A stretch of 38,373 bases of DNA from JALZAH01 sp051000755 (GTDB taxonomy: Bacteria; Actinomycetota; Acidimicrobiia; Acidimicrobiales; Palsa-688): NCBI GenBank assembly GCA_051000755.1, contig JBPCNZ010000071.1, forward strand, positions 1-38,373. Reading direction: 5' to 3'. Shown one piece after another: positions 8,691 to 17,444 of the stretch (position 1 is the stretch's first letter; every line of letters begins with the position of its first letter). The notes beneath the pieces are model-generated. The model had not been told where the DNA came from. It did not search any database and saw only the letters and a list, made by a program, of their open reading frames with translations. The position numbers and the translations under genes were made by a program.

Positions 8691-9833
8691 CCGCCACCGC
8701 GAGTACCTCGCCGGGTGCCTCTGCGAGCCGCAGGCAGGGGGGAAGGCGGCGTCGCCATGTTCCGCTGCTGATCCTCGTCATCATCGCCGGCGCGGCCATC
8801 TGGGTCAGCGCCTCCGGCCCGGGCGGGGGCAATCCTCTCGACCCCGCCTCGACCGCCTCGGGGGGGGCCAAGGCCCTCGATCTGTTCGTCGGCCGTCTCG
8901 GTGGCAACGTCGACACCAGTGGGCGCCTTCCCGCCGCAAATCGCGGCGTGGCCCTGATCCTCGTCGACCGCCTGAGCGCAACGTCACGGCGGGGGGTCGA
9001 CGCATGGGTGCGCGCCGGCGGAACGCTCGTCATCGCCGACCCGACCTCGGATCTGGCCGGGGTGGCCCCGGCGGAGGGCTCCTCCCCCAACGCCGGCGTG
9101 TCCAGCACAGCTACCCTGAGCCCGGACTGTTCGGCGCCGTGGGTGGCCGGAGTCGGCCAGATCGACGTCGGTTCGGTCGCCCTGCTCGCGGCCCCGCCAC
9201 GCGCCACCGCCACCTGCTTCGATGAGGGCCTCGGCTTCTTCGCCATCGAGCGGACCGTCGGGGAGGGCACGGTCGTGTCACTCGCCGGCCCCGGCCTGTG
9301 GACCAACGGCCACCTGGGAGCCGACGACAACAGCGTCCTGGCCGCCGACCTGCTTGTCCCCCAACCGGGCGACACGGTGGCGTGGCTCACTGGACCGGTC
9401 GTCGGCGGCGGCCGCCAGTCGCTCATCGCTCTCCTCCCGGCCCGGGTCGACGAGATGCTGATCGGTGGCGTCATCGCCTTGGTCGTGGTCGGCGCGTGGC
9501 GTTCCCGTCGCCTGGGACGGCCGGTGAACGAAGAGGTGCCGGTCGTGATTCCGGGTTCGGAGCTGGTCGGGGCCATCAGCCGGCTCCTGGCCCGCAACAA
9601 CCAGCGTCAGCACGCCGCCGAGTTGTTGCGCGACGAGCTCCGCCACGAGGTGATCATGAGGATGGCGGTCAGCCCGTCGATGGCACCCGAGGTGGTGGCG
9701 GAGATGGTCGCCAACCGGACCGGGCGTGATGCGACCGCCATCCAGGCCACCATGTACGGATCGGCCCCGGCCGACGATGGCGAGCTGGTCGACCTGGCCC
9801 GGACGGTCGAGGAGATCCGACAGGAGGTACGTG

Positions 9834-9847
<14 letters not shown>
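8687..9847 (+). CDS. DUF4350 domain membrane protein
   Basis: 386-residue protein whose GTG start overlaps the previous stop in a GTGA arrangement, so it is translationally coupled. A transmembrane helix lies at about residues 25-43 (VPLLILVIIAGAAIWVSA). An extracytoplasmic DUF4350 domain follows, with GAKALDLFVGRLGG and a glutamine-amidotransferase-like WVRAGGTLVIADP near residue 110. A second helix (MLIGGVIALVVVGAW) at about 260-275 leads to a helical cytoplasmic tail of about 110 residues containing LLARNNQRQHAAELLRDELR. No catalytic triad is evident, so a binding or scaffold role is more likely than catalysis; this is inference. Its 3' end overlaps the moxR start by 14 bases. Confidence 0.85.
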
Positions 9848-10826
<979 letters not shown>

Positions 10827-10849
10827 GTGCCCGGGGCGTGGTGAGCGGA

Positions 10850-12187
10850 ATGGGGACCGTACCCGGGCGGCGCCGGCGCTGGCGTCCGGTGCCCACCGGT
10901 CGCCTCGCCGCGGCAGTCGGGATCGCCGCCCTGGTCACGTTGGTCGTCCCCCTGCCCGCCCCCTGGGGCCTGGTGGCGACGGTGGGCATGGTGGCCGCGG
11001 CCGGGGTGATCGATCTGGCCGTTGGGCTGGCACCCGGTCGGGTCGACGTGGAGCGTCATCTCCCTGTCGTCGTGTCACTCGGCGCCACCGCTGAGGCATC
11101 CTGGTCGCTGCGCCAACCCCTCCGCCGCTCCGTCCGGGTCGGTTTCTCCGACGAGCTGGCCCCGTCGCTGCGACCCGGTGTGCGCCGGGCCCGGCTGCGG
11201 CTCTCTCCCGGCACCACCCACCAGGTCCGCACGACGATCAACCCGTCGCGGCGAGGCCGGTTCGTGCCCGATGAGCTGGTGGTGCGCACCGACGGCCCTC
11301 TCGGGTTGATGAGCCGCCAGGCGCCCCGCTCGGCACCCCAGGAGCTGCGGGTCTATCCCGGTTTCGGGCCCCGCCAGGAAGCCGAGCTGCTGGCTCGGAC
11401 GCGGATCGCCGAGATCGGGTCGTGCCGGGCCCGCATGGCCGGATCCGGCACGGACTTCGATCAGCTGCGCGACTACGGCATCGACGACGACGCCCGGCGG
11501 ATCGACTGGGCGGCGACGGCGCGGGTAGCCCGCCCCATCGTGCGCACCTACCGGGTGGAGCGCAACCAGACGCTCATCGTCCTGTTCGACAACGGCCGGA
11601 CCATGGCCGGCCGGGTCGCCGACGTGCCCAGGACCGAACACGCCATGGACGCGGTGTTGATGCTGACCGCGGCCGCCGCCCGCCTCGGCGACCGGCTGGG
11701 CATGACGACGTTCGACCGCGGGATCCGCTCCACGGTCGCTCCCGGCACCGGTGTCGGCCAGCTGGCCCGAGTCAGCGAGGCCCTGTACCGCTTGGAGCCC
11801 GAGCTGGTCGAGAGCGACTACAAGGCGGTGTTCTCCGCCACCTTGGCCCGGGTCCGCCGGCGGGCGCTGGTCTGCGTGCTCACCGAACTGGCCGACGGGT
11901 CGCTCAGCGAGACGCTCCTGCCGGCCTTTCCCCTGCTGGCCCGCACCCACCTCGTCCTGATCGGCTCCGTTCGGGATCCCGAGCTCCAACGCTGGAGCGT
12001 GTCGGTGCCCGACGACGTAGAGCAGGCCTATCGCAAAGCGGCGGCCGCCCGGGCGCTCGAATCGCGCCGGGGGCTCAGCGCCGTCCTCCGCTCCCTGGGC
12101 GCCGTCGTCGTCGACGAGGGTCCGGGGGATCTGGCGCCGGCGTTGACCGACGCCTACCTGCGGGCGAAGTTCACCGGAGCTCTCTGA
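10850..12187 (+). CDS. DUF58 domain protein (vWA-like MoxR partner)
   Basis: Membrane protein of about 445 residues with two N-terminal helices (LAAAVGIAALVTLVVPLPAPW and a following VATVGMVAAAGVIDLAV, about 18-60), a beta-rich middle, and a DUF58 signature YGIDDDARRIDWAATAR near residue 210. A von Willebrand-A-like domain follows, with LIVLFDNGRTMAG. The metal-site motif DxSxS reads DNGRT here, so metal binding may be weak or lost; this degeneracy is common among DUF58 proteins. Three in-frame starts compete (GTG 10838, GTG 10841, ATG 10850). ATG is preferred, but none has a strong ribosome-binding site. It closes the plus-strand part of the cluster and converges on the ZIP transporter gene. 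Confidence 0.85.
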   Translation: MGTVPGRRRRWRPVPTGRLAAAVGIAALVTLVVPLPAPWGLVATVGMVAAAGVIDLAVGLAPGRVDVERHLPVVVSLGATAEASWSLRQPLRRSVRVGFSDELAPSLRPGVRRARLRLSPGTTHQVRTTINPSRRGRFVPDELVVRTDGPLGLMSRQAPRSAPQELRVYPGFGPRQEAELLARTRIAEIGSCRARMAGSGTDFDQLRDYGIDDDARRIDWAATARVARPIVRTYRVERNQTLIVLFDNGRTMAGRVADVPRTEHAMDAVLMLTAAAARLGDRLGMTTFDRGIRSTVAPGTGVGQLARVSEALYRLEPELVESDYKAVFSATLARVRRRALVCVLTELADGSLSETLLPAFPLLARTHLVLIGSVRDPELQRWSVSVPDDVEQAYRKAAAARALESRRGLSAVLRSLGAVVVDEGPGDLAPALTDAYLRAKFTGAL

Positions 12188-12229
12188 GCGCTCCTGGGCT
12201 CTGGTCTGCCGGGCGACCGTCCGCCGCCG

Positions 12230-13099
12230 TCAGGCGCCGGCGGCGGTCACGATGGCGTCCGTGGCGAAGCCGGCGAAGAGGCCGAGCAACAGGCCATAGG
12301 CCAGAAGGTTGGGCTTGCCCAGCTTGGAGGCCACCCCCAGGAGCTGGATGACGACGTAGAGGATGGATCCCGCCGCCAGAGTCAGGAACAGCACGCTCAC
12401 CGCGTCGCTGGTGAAGCCGTGGCCGATGGCCGTCCCGACGAAGGTTGGCCCCCCGCCGATCAGGCCCATGGCCAAGAGGAACCGCCAACTCGGCCGGCTG
12501 TCGTCCAGGCTCCTCCCGGCGGTCAACGGGGCCACGATCCCGAATCCCTCGGTGGCATTGTGCAAACCGAAGCCGATCACGAGAAGGGTGGCCAACGCCA
12601 CCTCGTTCTTGGCCGCCGACTGACCGATGGCCAGGCCCTCGGCAAAGTTGTGCAGGCCGATGCCCACGGCGATGAGCAGGGACAGGCGCCGGGCCGGGTT
12701 CCATGAGGCCAGGGCCCCGACCCGCTCGTCGACGCTCATGGCCCCGGGCCCGGAGACCGAGCCTCCCTGCTTGGCTCGGCGGGCCCTGGCCCCCATCCAT
12801 CGCTCGTAGGCCACCAGCCCGAGAAAGCCCACGGAGACGCCGGCGATGAACAGAGCGCCGTAACCGAAGACCCGTCCCAAACCGCCGTGGTGAGCGTGGA
12901 TGTCGCCGAGCGCGGTGTCGATGGGATCCCAGGCGTGGGAGAGGACATCCCAGATCAAGAACAGCAGCACGCCGATGGCGACGGCGTTGAGGAAGGCCCT
13001 CAGGGCCGGCATCGGGCGGCGGAGGCGGCCGATGGGCAAGCCGAAGAGGATGGTCACCCCGGCGATGAAGCCCAGCAGCAGCGTCTCAGCGAGTCCCAT
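12230..13099 (-). CDS. ZIP-family metal cation transporter
   Basis: Integral membrane importer of divalent metal (zinc, iron or manganese) with 289 residues and about eight hydrophobic helices. The two metal-site helices carry HNFAEG and HNATEG, the hallmark of ZIP proteins, and a His-rich loop (DIHAHHGG) follows the third helix. The long basic loop around residues 125-155 (RARRAKQGG) resembles the variable cytoplasmic loop of the family. It reads on the minus strand between the DUF58 and spoIIM genes, a location that gives no hint of a shared job. The upstream 45 bases are strikingly AT-rich for this genome and contain a possible -10 box, so it probably has its own, perhaps metal-responsive, promoter. 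Confidence 0.9.
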   Translation of the reverse strand: MGLAETLLLGFIAGVTILFGLPIGRLRRPMPALRAFLNAVAIGVLLFLIWDVLSHAWDPIDTALGDIHAHHGGLGRVFGYGALFIAGVSVGFLGLVAYERWMGARARRAKQGGSVSGPGAMSVDERVGALASWNPARRLSLLIAVGIGLHNFAEGLAIGQSAAKNEVALATLLVIGFGLHNATEGFGIVAPLTAGRSLDDSRPSWRFLLAMGLIGGGPTFVGTAIGHGFTSDAVSVLFLTLAAGSILYVVIQLLGVASKLGKPNLLAYGLLLGLFAGFATDAIVTAAGA

Positions 13100-13102
13100 G
13101 GA

Positions 13103-13145
13103 TCAAAACATCCTCAACCTTTGGCTTGCTAGAAACACTATCTTA
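13103..13145 (-). promoter_or_regulatory. AT-rich promoter region of the ZIP gene
   Basis: On the minus strand, TAAGAT (13145 down to 13140) matches TAnnnT and would start transcription about 34 bases before the ATG. The box overlaps the stop codon of the spoIIM-family gene. The segment is far richer in A and T than its surroundings, as often seen for repressor-controlled metal genes, but I cannot match a specific operator. Confidence 0.4.
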
Positions 13146-14144
13146 GGGAAGCCGAACCCGCCAGGGGTCCTCACCGAGGCGGCCGGTGTAACCGGCAGCG
13201 GCCGCACGCGGCCCGAGCAGGCCGACCCAGGCGAAGAACACGATCTCCACCGCCACACCCAGCCCGACCCGCACCACGGTGGGCAGGCCGGAACCGGTCA
13301 CGAAACCCTCGATGGCTCCGGCCACCGCCAGGGTCAGGACCACCCCGAAGAGCAGCACGACGGTGCGGCGACCTTCTTCAGCCAGGGCGCGACCTCGCGT
13401 ACGGTCACCGGGGTCGATGACCGTCGTCCCCAGGCGGAGGCCGGCGGCTCCGGCCAGGATGACCGAGGTGGTCTCGATGAGGCCATGGGGGAGGATGAGG
13501 CCCCAGAACTTGCCCTGTTGCCCGGCGGCCGCGAACAGACCGGCGGCATCGCCGAGGTTGGCGCCGTTGTCGACGAGGAGGATGGCGGTCGGGATGCCGA
13601 AGGCGACACCGCCGGCGAAGGCCTCGGCCGCCACCCGCACGTTGTTGGTGTATACCTCGGTGGCGAAGGCACCTGCCGGTTCCGAGGAGTAGTAGGCGGC
13701 GAAGTCGCGGTTGACGTAGGCCTGGCGGACAGCCGCAGGCGTCGCAGCCGAGCGGGCTGCTGGCGAGTTGGCGATCCAGAGGCCGACCGCCAGGGCCGGG
13801 CCCAGGGTCAACGCCGCGGCCAGGACGAAGAGCCGGCGGACGTGCCAGAAGGCCGCCGGAAAGGTGGTGGTGAAGAACCGCCCGATCTGCGGTCGTTGCC
13901 CGCTGCGAGTGCCGTAGATGACGGCGGAGGAGCCCGCCACCAGGACCGACAGCTCGCCGAGCACGGCGGGGTCCGAAAAGGCGACCTGGGCGTGGGAGAG
14001 GTGGCCCGAGGTGCGCTGGTAGAGGTTGACCAGTTCCTCGAGCTCGGCGCCGCTCAGGTTCCTGTACCGCCGGGCCCGGGCGGTGAGCAGTCGGAGCCGT
14101 TCCCACGTCGGGCGGTTCTCCGCCAGGAACCGGTCGATGTCCAT
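13143..14144 (-). CDS. SpoIIM-family (stage II sporulation protein M-like) membrane protein
   Basis: 333-residue multi-pass membrane protein of the SpoIIM/DUF95 family. The first 90 residues are soluble and helical (MDIDRFLAENRPTWERL, then ELEELVNLYQRTSGHLSHAQ), which is typical of the long actinobacterial members. Hydrophobic helices follow from about residue 105, with the family's characteristic FAGGVAFGIPTA and LILPHGLIETTSVILAGAAG segments. Homologues occur in non-sporulating actinobacteria next to RDD, MoxR and DUF58 genes, exactly as here, so a role in sporulation is not implied. The ATG at 14144 is 24 bases from the divergent RDD start, and a TAGCGT box 8 bases upstream suggests a leaderless message. 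Confidence 0.88.
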   Translation of the reverse strand: MDIDRFLAENRPTWERLRLLTARARRYRNLSGAELEELVNLYQRTSGHLSHAQVAFSDPAVLGELSVLVAGSSAVIYGTRSGQRPQIGRFFTTTFPAAFWHVRRLFVLAAALTLGPALAVGLWIANSPAARSAATPAAVRQAYVNRDFAAYYSSEPAGAFATEVYTNNVRVAAEAFAGGVAFGIPTAILLVDNGANLGDAAGLFAAAGQQGKFWGLILPHGLIETTSVILAGAAGLRLGTTVIDPGDRTRGRALAEEGRRTVVLLFGVVLTLAVAGAIEGFVTGSGLPTVVRVGLGVAVEIVFFAWVGLLGPRAAAAGYTGRLGEDPWRVRLP

Positions 14145-14152
14145 GGCGCCGA

Positions 14153-14162
14153 ACGCTACCGT
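14153..14162. promoter_or_regulatory. Overlapping divergent -10 boxes (spoIIM-family / RDD)
   Basis: On the plus strand TACCGT (14157-14162) ends 6 bases before the RDD start at 14169. On the minus strand TAGCGT (14158 down to 14153) ends 8 bases before the spoIIM-family start at 14144. The two boxes share the TA at 14157-14158, so one melted region could fire in both directions to give two leaderless transcripts. Confidence 0.6.
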
Positions 14163-14168
14163 GAGGTC

Positions 14169-15143
14169 ATGGAGCCGGGCGTGGCGAGGCGACCCCCGAT
14201 CTCCGCTCCTGGATCCGAACCGGCCTCGCCGCTCATCACCCCCGAGGCCGTGGTCCTCGAGCTGCGCACGGCGGCGCTCGGTTCCCGGAGCCTGGCCAAG
14301 TTGGTGGACGTGCTGATCATCGCCGCCGGGGTGGGGATCCTTCTCTACACCGGCCTCCTGGCCGGCGCCGGCGAGACGCTCATCGTCGTGTTGGTTTCGC
14401 TCCTGTCCGTCCTGGCCCTGTTTGGCTATCCCGCCCTCTGGGAGTCGTTGTGGCGGGGTCGGACGCCGGGCAAGGCGGCGCTCGGCCTGCGGGTCGTCAC
14501 CGACCAGGGATCGCCCATCGGGCCCCGCCACGCCATCATCCGGGCCGTGCTCTCCCCGGTCGATCTCATCGTCGGGGCGGAGTCGATGCTGCTGTCGCAG
14601 CGCGACCGCCGTCTCGGTGATCTCGTTGCCGGGACCGTGGTGCTGCGGGACAAGCCGGCTGCGACGGTGGGGACGCCGTTCTGGTTCTCGCCGCCGCCCG
14701 GGGCGGAGGCCTATGCCGAGTCCCTCGACACCGCCAGCCTGACCCGCAACGAGCAGGCCGTGATCCGTTCGTTCCTGCTGCGGTGGCGGGAGTTCGACGG
14801 TCCTTCCCGTCTCAGGCTGGCCGCCGGCCTGGCCGGCCCGCTGGTGCCCCGCCTCGGGGCGGCTCCGCCGCCGTGGTTGCCACCCGACCTCTACCTGCTC
14901 TGTGTGACTGCGGCCCGGCAACGTCGTGACCATGGGGGGGTCTCCCAGCCGATGACCCACGGGGCTCCGGGGCTCGGGCCCCCGCCCGCACCCGCACCCG
15001 CATTGGCACCCGCCGGACCGCCGGTGCCCACAGGGTGGGGCCATCCCGCCGGCGCCTCCCCGGCTCCCGCCACCTTCCCGCCCTCGGGCTCCCCACCCCC
15101 CGACCCGTGGCGCCCCGGGCCCGGGATCACCCCGCCGGCCTGA
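14169..15143 (+). CDS. RDD-family membrane protein
   Basis: 324-residue protein with an RDD domain at about 30-165. The first helix carries SRSLAKLVDVLIIAAG, a second follows (LIVVLVSLLSVLALFGYPALWE), and the conserved RTPGKAALGLRVV loop and RRLGDLVAGTVVL end the domain. A soluble region of about 75 residues comes next, then a proline- and alanine-rich, low-complexity tail from about residue 255 that is probably disordered. RDD proteins are of uncertain function; some have been linked to ion exchange. Here it pairs divergently with a SpoIIM-family gene, and both accompany the MoxR-DUF58 set. The start is supported by the -10 box 6 bases upstream. Confidence 0.85.
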   Translation: MEPGVARRPPISAPGSEPASPLITPEAVVLELRTAALGSRSLAKLVDVLIIAAGVGILLYTGLLAGAGETLIVVLVSLLSVLALFGYPALWESLWRGRTPGKAALGLRVVTDQGSPIGPRHAIIRAVLSPVDLIVGAESMLLSQRDRRLGDLVAGTVVLRDKPAATVGTPFWFSPPPGAEAYAESLDTASLTRNEQAVIRSFLLRWREFDGPSRLRLAAGLAGPLVPRLGAAPPPWLPPDLYLLCVTAARQRRDHGGVSQPMTHGAPGLGPPPAPAPALAPAGPPVPTGWGHPAGASPAPATFPPSGSPPPDPWRPGPGITPPA

Positions 15144-15178
15144 CCGACGGCCGCCCCGGAGCGCCTCCCCTTCCCCGG

Positions 15179-15184
15179 TAGCCT
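15179..15184 (+). promoter_or_regulatory. -10 box, near-leaderless start of the cysteine desulfurase gene
   Basis: TAGCCT ends 9 bases before the ATG at 15194. No ribosome-binding site lies between them, so transcription probably begins within a base or three of the start codon. Confidence 0.5.
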
Positions 15185-15193
15185 GAACGACCG

Positions 15194-16321
15194 ATGAGCG
15201 CCTATCTCGACCACGCCGCAACCACACCGGTGCGGCCCGAGACGGCGGCGGCCATGCTGCCGTGGCTGACCGGGTCGTTCGGGAACCCCTCCGGTTCCCA
15301 TGCCGTGGCCCGCGCCGCCCGCCAGGCGGTGGACGAGGCCCGTGATGCGGTGGCGGCCGATCTGGGGGTGGATCCCGGCGGGATCATCTTCACCGCCAGC
15401 GGGAGCGAGGCCGACAACCTGGCCATCCTCGGTGTCGTCGCCCGGCGGCCGGGCCCGGTGGTGACCACCGCCGGCGAACACCACGCCGTCCTCCACGCCG
15501 CCCGTGCTGCGGGAGTCGAGGTTCGCGAGGTCCCCCTGACCCCGGCGGGGACGGTGGACCTCGACGGATTGGCCGCCGCCCTCGACCACACCGTCAGCGT
15601 GGTGTCGGTCATGGCCGTCAACAACGAGGTCGGCGTCATCAACCCCCTCGACGACGTCGTGGCCCTGGTCCGCCGGCGGGCCCGTCACGCCGCGGTCCAC
15701 ACCGATGCGGTGCAGGCCGTCCCATGGATCGACGTGGCCGCCCACAGCGCCACCGTGGATCTCCTGTCGATCAGCGCCCACAAGTTTGGTGGTCCCCAGG
15801 GCGTCGGGGCGTTGGCGATGCGAGGCGACGTGGTTGTGGGACCCGTCATCCACGGAGGGGGCCAGGAACGCGACCGCCGTTCAGGCACCCACAACGTCGC
15901 CGGGATCGCCGGGATGGCCGCCGCCCTCGCCGTCACCACCGCTACCAGGGCCGACGACGGCATCCGGGTGGCGGCGTTGCGGGACCGGTTGGTGGACGGC
16001 ATCGTGGCCGGCGTTCCCTGGGCCACTGAGACCAACGGGCGTCACACCAAGGTGGCCGGGAACGCCCATGTCCGCTTCCCTGGCGTGGAGGCGGAGTCCC
16101 TCCTGGTTCTCCTCGACGAGGCCGGGGTGTGCGCCTCGGCCGGTTCGTCGTGCAGCAGCGGGGCCATGGAGCCGAGCCACGTGCTGGTGGCCATGGGCCT
16201 GTCCGGCCCCGACGCCCTGGCCAGCGTGCGCTTCAGCCTGGGTCCGACGACGACCGTCGCCGAGATCGACGAGGCCATCGCCGCCGTGGTGCACACCGTG
16301 CCCCGTCTGGTGCCGGCATGA
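15194..16321 (+). CDS. Cysteine desulfurase (NifS/IscS family)
   Basis: PLP enzyme that removes sulfur from cysteine as a persulfide for tRNA thiolation and Fe-S clusters. The 375-residue protein starts MSAYLDHAATTPVRPE, the typical N-terminus. The PLP lysine is Lys197 in SISAHKFGGPQG, and the persulfide cysteine is Cys320 in SAGSSCSSGAMEPSHVL, the long-loop (IscS-like) form. Its stop overlaps the mnmA start (ATGA), so the two are translationally coupled. This pairing suggests that its main client here is MnmA, although no IscU or SUF gene is in view to test that. The -10 box lies 9 bases before the ATG. Confidence 0.95.
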   Translation: MSAYLDHAATTPVRPETAAAMLPWLTGSFGNPSGSHAVARAARQAVDEARDAVAADLGVDPGGIIFTASGSEADNLAILGVVARRPGPVVTTAGEHHAVLHAARAAGVEVREVPLTPAGTVDLDGLAAALDHTVSVVSVMAVNNEVGVINPLDDVVALVRRRARHAAVHTDAVQAVPWIDVAAHSATVDLLSISAHKFGGPQGVGALAMRGDVVVGPVIHGGGQERDRRSGTHNVAGIAGMAAALAVTTATRADDGIRVAALRDRLVDGIVAGVPWATETNGRHTKVAGNAHVRFPGVEAESLLVLLDEAGVCASAGSSCSSGAMEPSHVLVAMGLSGPDALASVRFSLGPTTTVAEIDEAIAAVVHTVPRLVPA

Positions 16322-17391
16322 GCCGCGTCCTGGTGGCCATGTCCGGGGGCGTCGACTCGTCGGTGGCGGCCGCCCTGCTGGTGGCCGAGGGCCACGAGGT
16401 GGTGGGGGCGACGATGAAGCTGTGGGGCGGTCCGTCCGACTCCGGCTGTTGTTCCGTCGGTGATGTCGACGACGCCCGGCGGGTGGCCCAGCAGCTGGGG
16501 ATCGTCCACCACGTGTTCAACTTCTCCGCCGACTTCGATCGTCACGTCGTGGACCCCTACGTGGAGGCCCACCGTCGGGGGCTGACCCCGAACCCGTGCG
16601 TCGCCTGCAACCGTCACCTGAAGTTCGATCGTTTCTTCGAGCGGTCCCGCCAGCTCGGCTTCGATGCCATGGCGACGGGGCATCACGCCCGCATCGAGCG
16701 GGACGGCGACGGCCGCTGCCGGCTGGTCCGGGGGGCCGACGACGCCAAGGACCAGTCCTATGTGCTGCACATGCTGGACCAGGCCCACCTGGCGGGGGTC
16801 CTGTTGCCGGTCGGGGAGATGACCAAGGCCGAGGTCCGGGCCCGGGCGGCGGAGTGGGGCCTGCGCACGGCGGCCAAGCCCGACAGTCAGGACGTGTGCT
16901 TCATCTCATCGACGGGAGGACGCCAGGCCTTCCTGGGGGAGAGGATGGCCCTGCGGCCCGGCCGGGTGGTCGATGGCGACGGCGCCGAGGTGGGCCGAGT
17001 GGAGGCGGTGGAGCTGGTGACCGTTGGCCAGCGGCGGGGGCTGGGTCTGACCCCGGCCGGGGAGCGACGGTACGCGGTGGCTGTCGACATGGCGGCGGCG
17101 ACGGTGACCGTGGGTTCCGAGGACGATCTGGCCGTCGGTGCCCTGGAGATCGTCGACGTGGGCTGGGTCGACGGCGAGCCCGCGGAAGGCACCGCAGTCA
17201 CGGTGCAGGTCAGCGCCCACGGCGCGGCGGTCCCCGCCGTCTGGGAAGGTTTGGGGAATGACGCCGCCGGTGATGCGCACGGGCCGGTGGGGCGCATCCG
17301 CCTGGGCCCGTCGATACGCCGGGTCGCCGCCGGGCAGAGTGTCGTCATCTACGCCGGCGACCGCGTCACCGGTGGGGGCACGGCCACCTAG
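16318..17391 (+). CDS. mnmA: tRNA-specific 2-thiouridylase
   Basis: Adds sulfur to position 2 of the wobble uridine (U34) of tRNAs for Lys, Glu and Gln, using ATP and a persulfide. The PP-loop SGGVDSSVAAALL is near residues 9-21. The two catalytic cysteines are Cys94 in NPCVACN and Cys194 in QDVCFIS. GHHARI and the ligand-binding DAKDQSYVLHML are also present. At 357 residues it matches the family. The ATG at 16318 overlaps the desulfurase stop codon by 4 bases, and an upstream extension of the frame is only shadow sequence of that gene. The acceptor-side C-terminal beta barrel is complete. Confidence 0.95.
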   Translation: MSRVLVAMSGGVDSSVAAALLVAEGHEVVGATMKLWGGPSDSGCCSVGDVDDARRVAQQLGIVHHVFNFSADFDRHVVDPYVEAHRRGLTPNPCVACNRHLKFDRFFERSRQLGFDAMATGHHARIERDGDGRCRLVRGADDAKDQSYVLHMLDQAHLAGVLLPVGEMTKAEVRARAAEWGLRTAAKPDSQDVCFISSTGGRQAFLGERMALRPGRVVDGDGAEVGRVEAVELVTVGQRRGLGLTPAGERRYAVAVDMAAATVTVGSEDDLAVGALEIVDVGWVDGEPAEGTAVTVQVSAHGAAVPAVWEGLGNDAAGDAHGPVGRIRLGPSIRRVAAGQSVVIYAGDRVTGGGTAT

Positions 17392-17444
17392 GCAGGACAC
17401 GGAACGCTCACCGCTTGCTCATACATCATTCATCGGAGGCGATC

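Noticed and set aside
12900..14168. Upstream extension of the RDD gene frame across the spoIIM-family gene
   Set aside because: It is antisense to a complete SpoIIM-family protein and shows no domain; the ATG at 14169 with its -10 box is the real start.
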